Source of the DNA: an uncultured Methylocystaceae bacterium
GTDB taxonomy: Bacteria > Pseudomonadota > Alphaproteobacteria > Rhizobiales > Beijerinckiaceae
Length of the DNA: 7,558 bases
Direction of reading: 5' to 3'
Assembly (NCBI GenBank): GCA_945956975.1
Contig: CAMFKC010000098.1
Span: 1 to 7,558, forward strand
Shown: one piece after another, positions 6,327 to 7,558 of the stretch
Layout: each line of letters opens with the position of its first letter
Numbering within the stretch: position 1 is the first letter of the stretch
Made by a program: the position numbers and the translations under genes
Notes under the pieces: model-generated
The model's input: only the letters and a program-made list of their open reading frames with translations
Told to the model about the DNA's origin: nothing
Databases searched by the model: none

Positions 6327-6393
6327 GCGTTAACCAAGACAGTTCTAAACAATGTTTTAACGCCCGCCCCCATGTTAAGAATTTCGTAACCAT
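6327..6393. promoter_or_regulatory. TTAA-rich divergent promoter region with CtrA-like box
   Basis: The spacer between the divergent DUF2147 and membrane-protein genes turns AT-rich here. GCGTTAA (6327-6333) and TTAACGC (6357-6363) are exact inverted repeats, with AAAC-AAT-GTTT (6347-6357) nested inside. TTAA-N7-GTAACC (6375-6391) is one base off the TTAA-N7-TTAAC box bound by the alphaproteobacterial cell-cycle regulator CtrA. No standard -35/-10 pair is clear in either direction, so the site is a candidate only. Confidence 0.35.
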
Positions 6394-6405
6394 TGGGAGC
6401 GTGGC

Positions 6406-6969
6406 GTGGCGTTGAGTTTGATATGGGCGGCGTTGCTCGGGGCCTGCCTCGGCCTCGACCGCAACCTGCGGGACTTGAAGGCGGGATGGGCGCCCTGCGC
6501 CTTTTGGGCGACGCTCGCAGCCGTCATCGGCATCGAACTGCAATTGTCTCCACTTGCCGAAAACATGTGGTTCTGGCCGATCGCCTTCGCGGCTTGCGCG
6601 GTGTCGATCGCCAAATACCTGACTCTCACGATGACGATCGGCGGCTGGCGGCTTCCTTCCGAGCCGGCGCACGCGCTGGTCGCGGCTTGCGGATTTGGCT
6701 TGGCATCCGGTCTCGGCGCGAACCGCCTGGTCGGGATTGCCGTGCTCGCGACCATCTTCGCGCCCGCCTGGCGGCCGCGGATCAGCGACAGCCTGCGCGT
6801 CGCCGCCCAATCGCCCTCAGACGCCGCTGCTGTTCGGATCGCGCGGGAGATCGTCGAGGTCGGGCGGCGGGCCGAGGAAGGCCGGCACGATGAGGAAGGC
6901 CGCCAGGAGCGTGAAGAACAGGGAAATGGCGAGCAGCTTGCCCATTCCGGCCGTGCCGGGGTGAGATGA
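6406..6969 (+). CDS. Small membrane protein, possibly a divergent MgtC/SapB relative
   Basis: This 187-aa protein starts at GTG; GGGAG at 6395-6399 is 6 nt upstream, an excellent ribosome site. Residues 1-125 look like three or four membrane helices: about 3-17, 28-48, 54-75 and 87-117. The start LLGACLGLDRNLRDLKAG resembles the first helix of MgtC/SapB proteins (pattern GLER...R..AGLR), and GFGLASGLG (95-103) resembles their last helix. The characteristic central GLGFLGAG segment is missing, so the match is remote. Residues from about 138 onward are hydrophilic and low in complexity because this stretch overlaps, antisense, the 3' end of hpnN (6817-6969). Codon use before the overlap is normal for the window, with G/C at most third positions. 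The function is unknown; it may be an ordinary uncharacterised membrane protein. Confidence 0.65.
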   Translation: MALSLIWAALLGACLGLDRNLRDLKAGWAPCAFWATLAAVIGIELQLSPLAENMWFWPIAFAACAVSIAKYLTLTMTIGGWRLPSEPAHALVAACGFGLASGLGANRLVGIAVLATIFAPAWRPRISDSLRVAAQSPSDAAAVRIAREIVEVGRRAEEGRHDEEGRQEREEQGNGEQLAHSGRAGVR

Positions 6970-7558
6970 CAGGCAGAGACTTCCGAACGCGAGACCTGTC
7001 GTCAGCGAGGAAAAGAAGATGGCGCGTGTGAGGCTCGAGGCCAGCATGTCGCCGACGCCCTTCCGCCACGCGATCAGATAGTAGATGTGAAAGGCGACGC
7101 CGACGGCAAACATCAGCGGCAGGGCGATGATGTTTGCGAAATCGAGCGACATGCCCAGCAATTGGGCGGCCTCGAGGCTCATCACCCCTGCCAGCACCAG
7201 CGGTCCGAGGGCCAGCGCCACATCCTTCACGCTGCGCATGGCGATGTAGAGGATCGCGAAAATCGCGACGAAGGCGAAAACGCCGGCTTCGGCGAAGGAT
7301 CGCACGATCGTCTTGCCGGCTTCGACCACAGTGATCGGCGCGCCGGTGGCGTGGGGCGCGAGAGCGCGCACCTCGCCGGCGAATTTCGCAAGCGCGGCGT
7401 TGTCCCGTGTCTCGCCCTTCGGAAAAATCTCGATCCGCGCACGGCCGTCCGCGGCGATCCAGTCGCGCGAAATGTCGTCCGGAACGTCGGCGCGCGTGAC
7501 GGGCTTTGGCGCCAGCACCGCGCGAAGGGTCTGCTGCAACGGCTCGAAATTTGCGAAG
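6817..7558 (-). CDS. hpnN: Hopanoid-associated RND transporter HpnN, C-terminal part (5' end outside window)
   Basis: The last 246 codons of a large inner-membrane RND/MMPL transporter are present; the frame stays open to the right edge (first visible residues FANFEPLQQTL). HpnN proteins are roughly 850-900 aa and, in Rhodopseudomonas, are needed to move hopanoids to the outer membrane. The visible part starts with the end of a periplasmic loop, including DGRARIEIFPKG. About five helices follow: one in SFAEAGVFAFVAIFAILYIAM, two in the stretch from VALALGPLVLAGVM to LPLMFAVGVAFHIYYLIAW, one near TRAIFFSSLTTGLAFGSLCLS, and one in GKLLAISLFFTLLAAFLIVPAFLG. The GVAFHIYYL helix and the SSHPGTAGMGKLL segment are what point me to HpnN rather than another MMPL protein. 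The gene ends at 6817, overlapping the convergent gene by 153 bp. A TTG at 7537-7539 can be read as a start but is internal. Confidence 0.8.
   Translation of the reverse strand, partial: FANFEPLQQTLRAVLAPKPVTRADVPDDISRDWIAADGRARIEIFPKGETRDNAALAKFAGEVRALAPHATGAPITVVEAGKTIVRSFAEAGVFAFVAIFAILYIAMRSVKDVALALGPLVLAGVMSLEAAQLLGMSLDFANIIALPLMFAVGVAFHIYYLIAWRKGVGDMLASSLTRAIFFSSLTTGLAFGSLCLSSHPGTAGMGKLLAISLFFTLLAAFLIVPAFLGPPPDLDDLPRDPNSSGV

Noticed and set aside
6251..6373. 41-residue N-terminal extension of the DUF2147 protein
   Set aside because: It would place the signal peptide inside the protein. A good ribosome site and start exist at 6250.
6286..6810. Minus-strand open frame opposite the small membrane protein (174 aa)
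   Set aside because: It has Arg/Gln-rich low-complexity sequence and no recognisable domain. The plus strand has the better ribosome site, hydrophobic helices and codon pattern.

Overview
The window looks like chromosomal DNA from a high-GC alphaproteobacterium, most likely a Rhizobiales/Hyphomicrobiales relative. The grounds are strong G/C at third codon positions, a hopanoid-type RND transporter, TTAA-rich intergenic promoter DNA and short GC-rich dispersed repeats. I assign no species. There is no RNA gene, CRISPR array, transposase or phage gene, and no gene-free stretch longer than about 300 bases.

Left part (about 40-3720): an acyl-CoA catabolic locus. A TetR-family regulator (+) is divergent from a two-gene minus-strand operon. 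The operon holds the carboxyltransferase (beta) subunit of a methylcrotonyl/geranyl-CoA-type carboxylase, then 10 bp later an acyl-CoA dehydrogenase whose active-site pattern is of the isovaleryl/branched-chain kind. Together they fit steps in degradation of leucine, acyclic terpenes or another branched acyl-CoA: alpha,beta-dehydrogenation, then carboxylation of the resulting enoyl-CoA. The biotin-carrying alpha subunit is not in the window. The divergent spacer holds an AT-rich patch with nested inverted repeats that probably forms the regulator's operator.

Middle (3721-5782): an aldo/keto reductase (+) and a classical NAD(P)-dependent SDR (-), converging on a repeat-rich spacer. The spacer before the reductase gene carries an inverted pair of hairpin repeats (REPIN-like) and a 16-bp perfect palindrome. 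The spacer after it carries GC-rich hairpin repeats that match, in inverted orientation, one near the left edge.

Right part (5783-7558): a secreted DUF2147 protein (-) is divergent from a small membrane protein (+) that faintly resembles MgtC/SapB. The 3' end of that membrane protein's gene overlaps by 153 bp the convergent 3' end of a hopanoid transporter gene (hpnN, -), which runs off the right edge.

I see no clearly new multi-gene system. The most interesting points are the mixed dehydrogenase/carboxylase locus with its putative operator, the two repeat families, and the tail-to-tail coding overlap.
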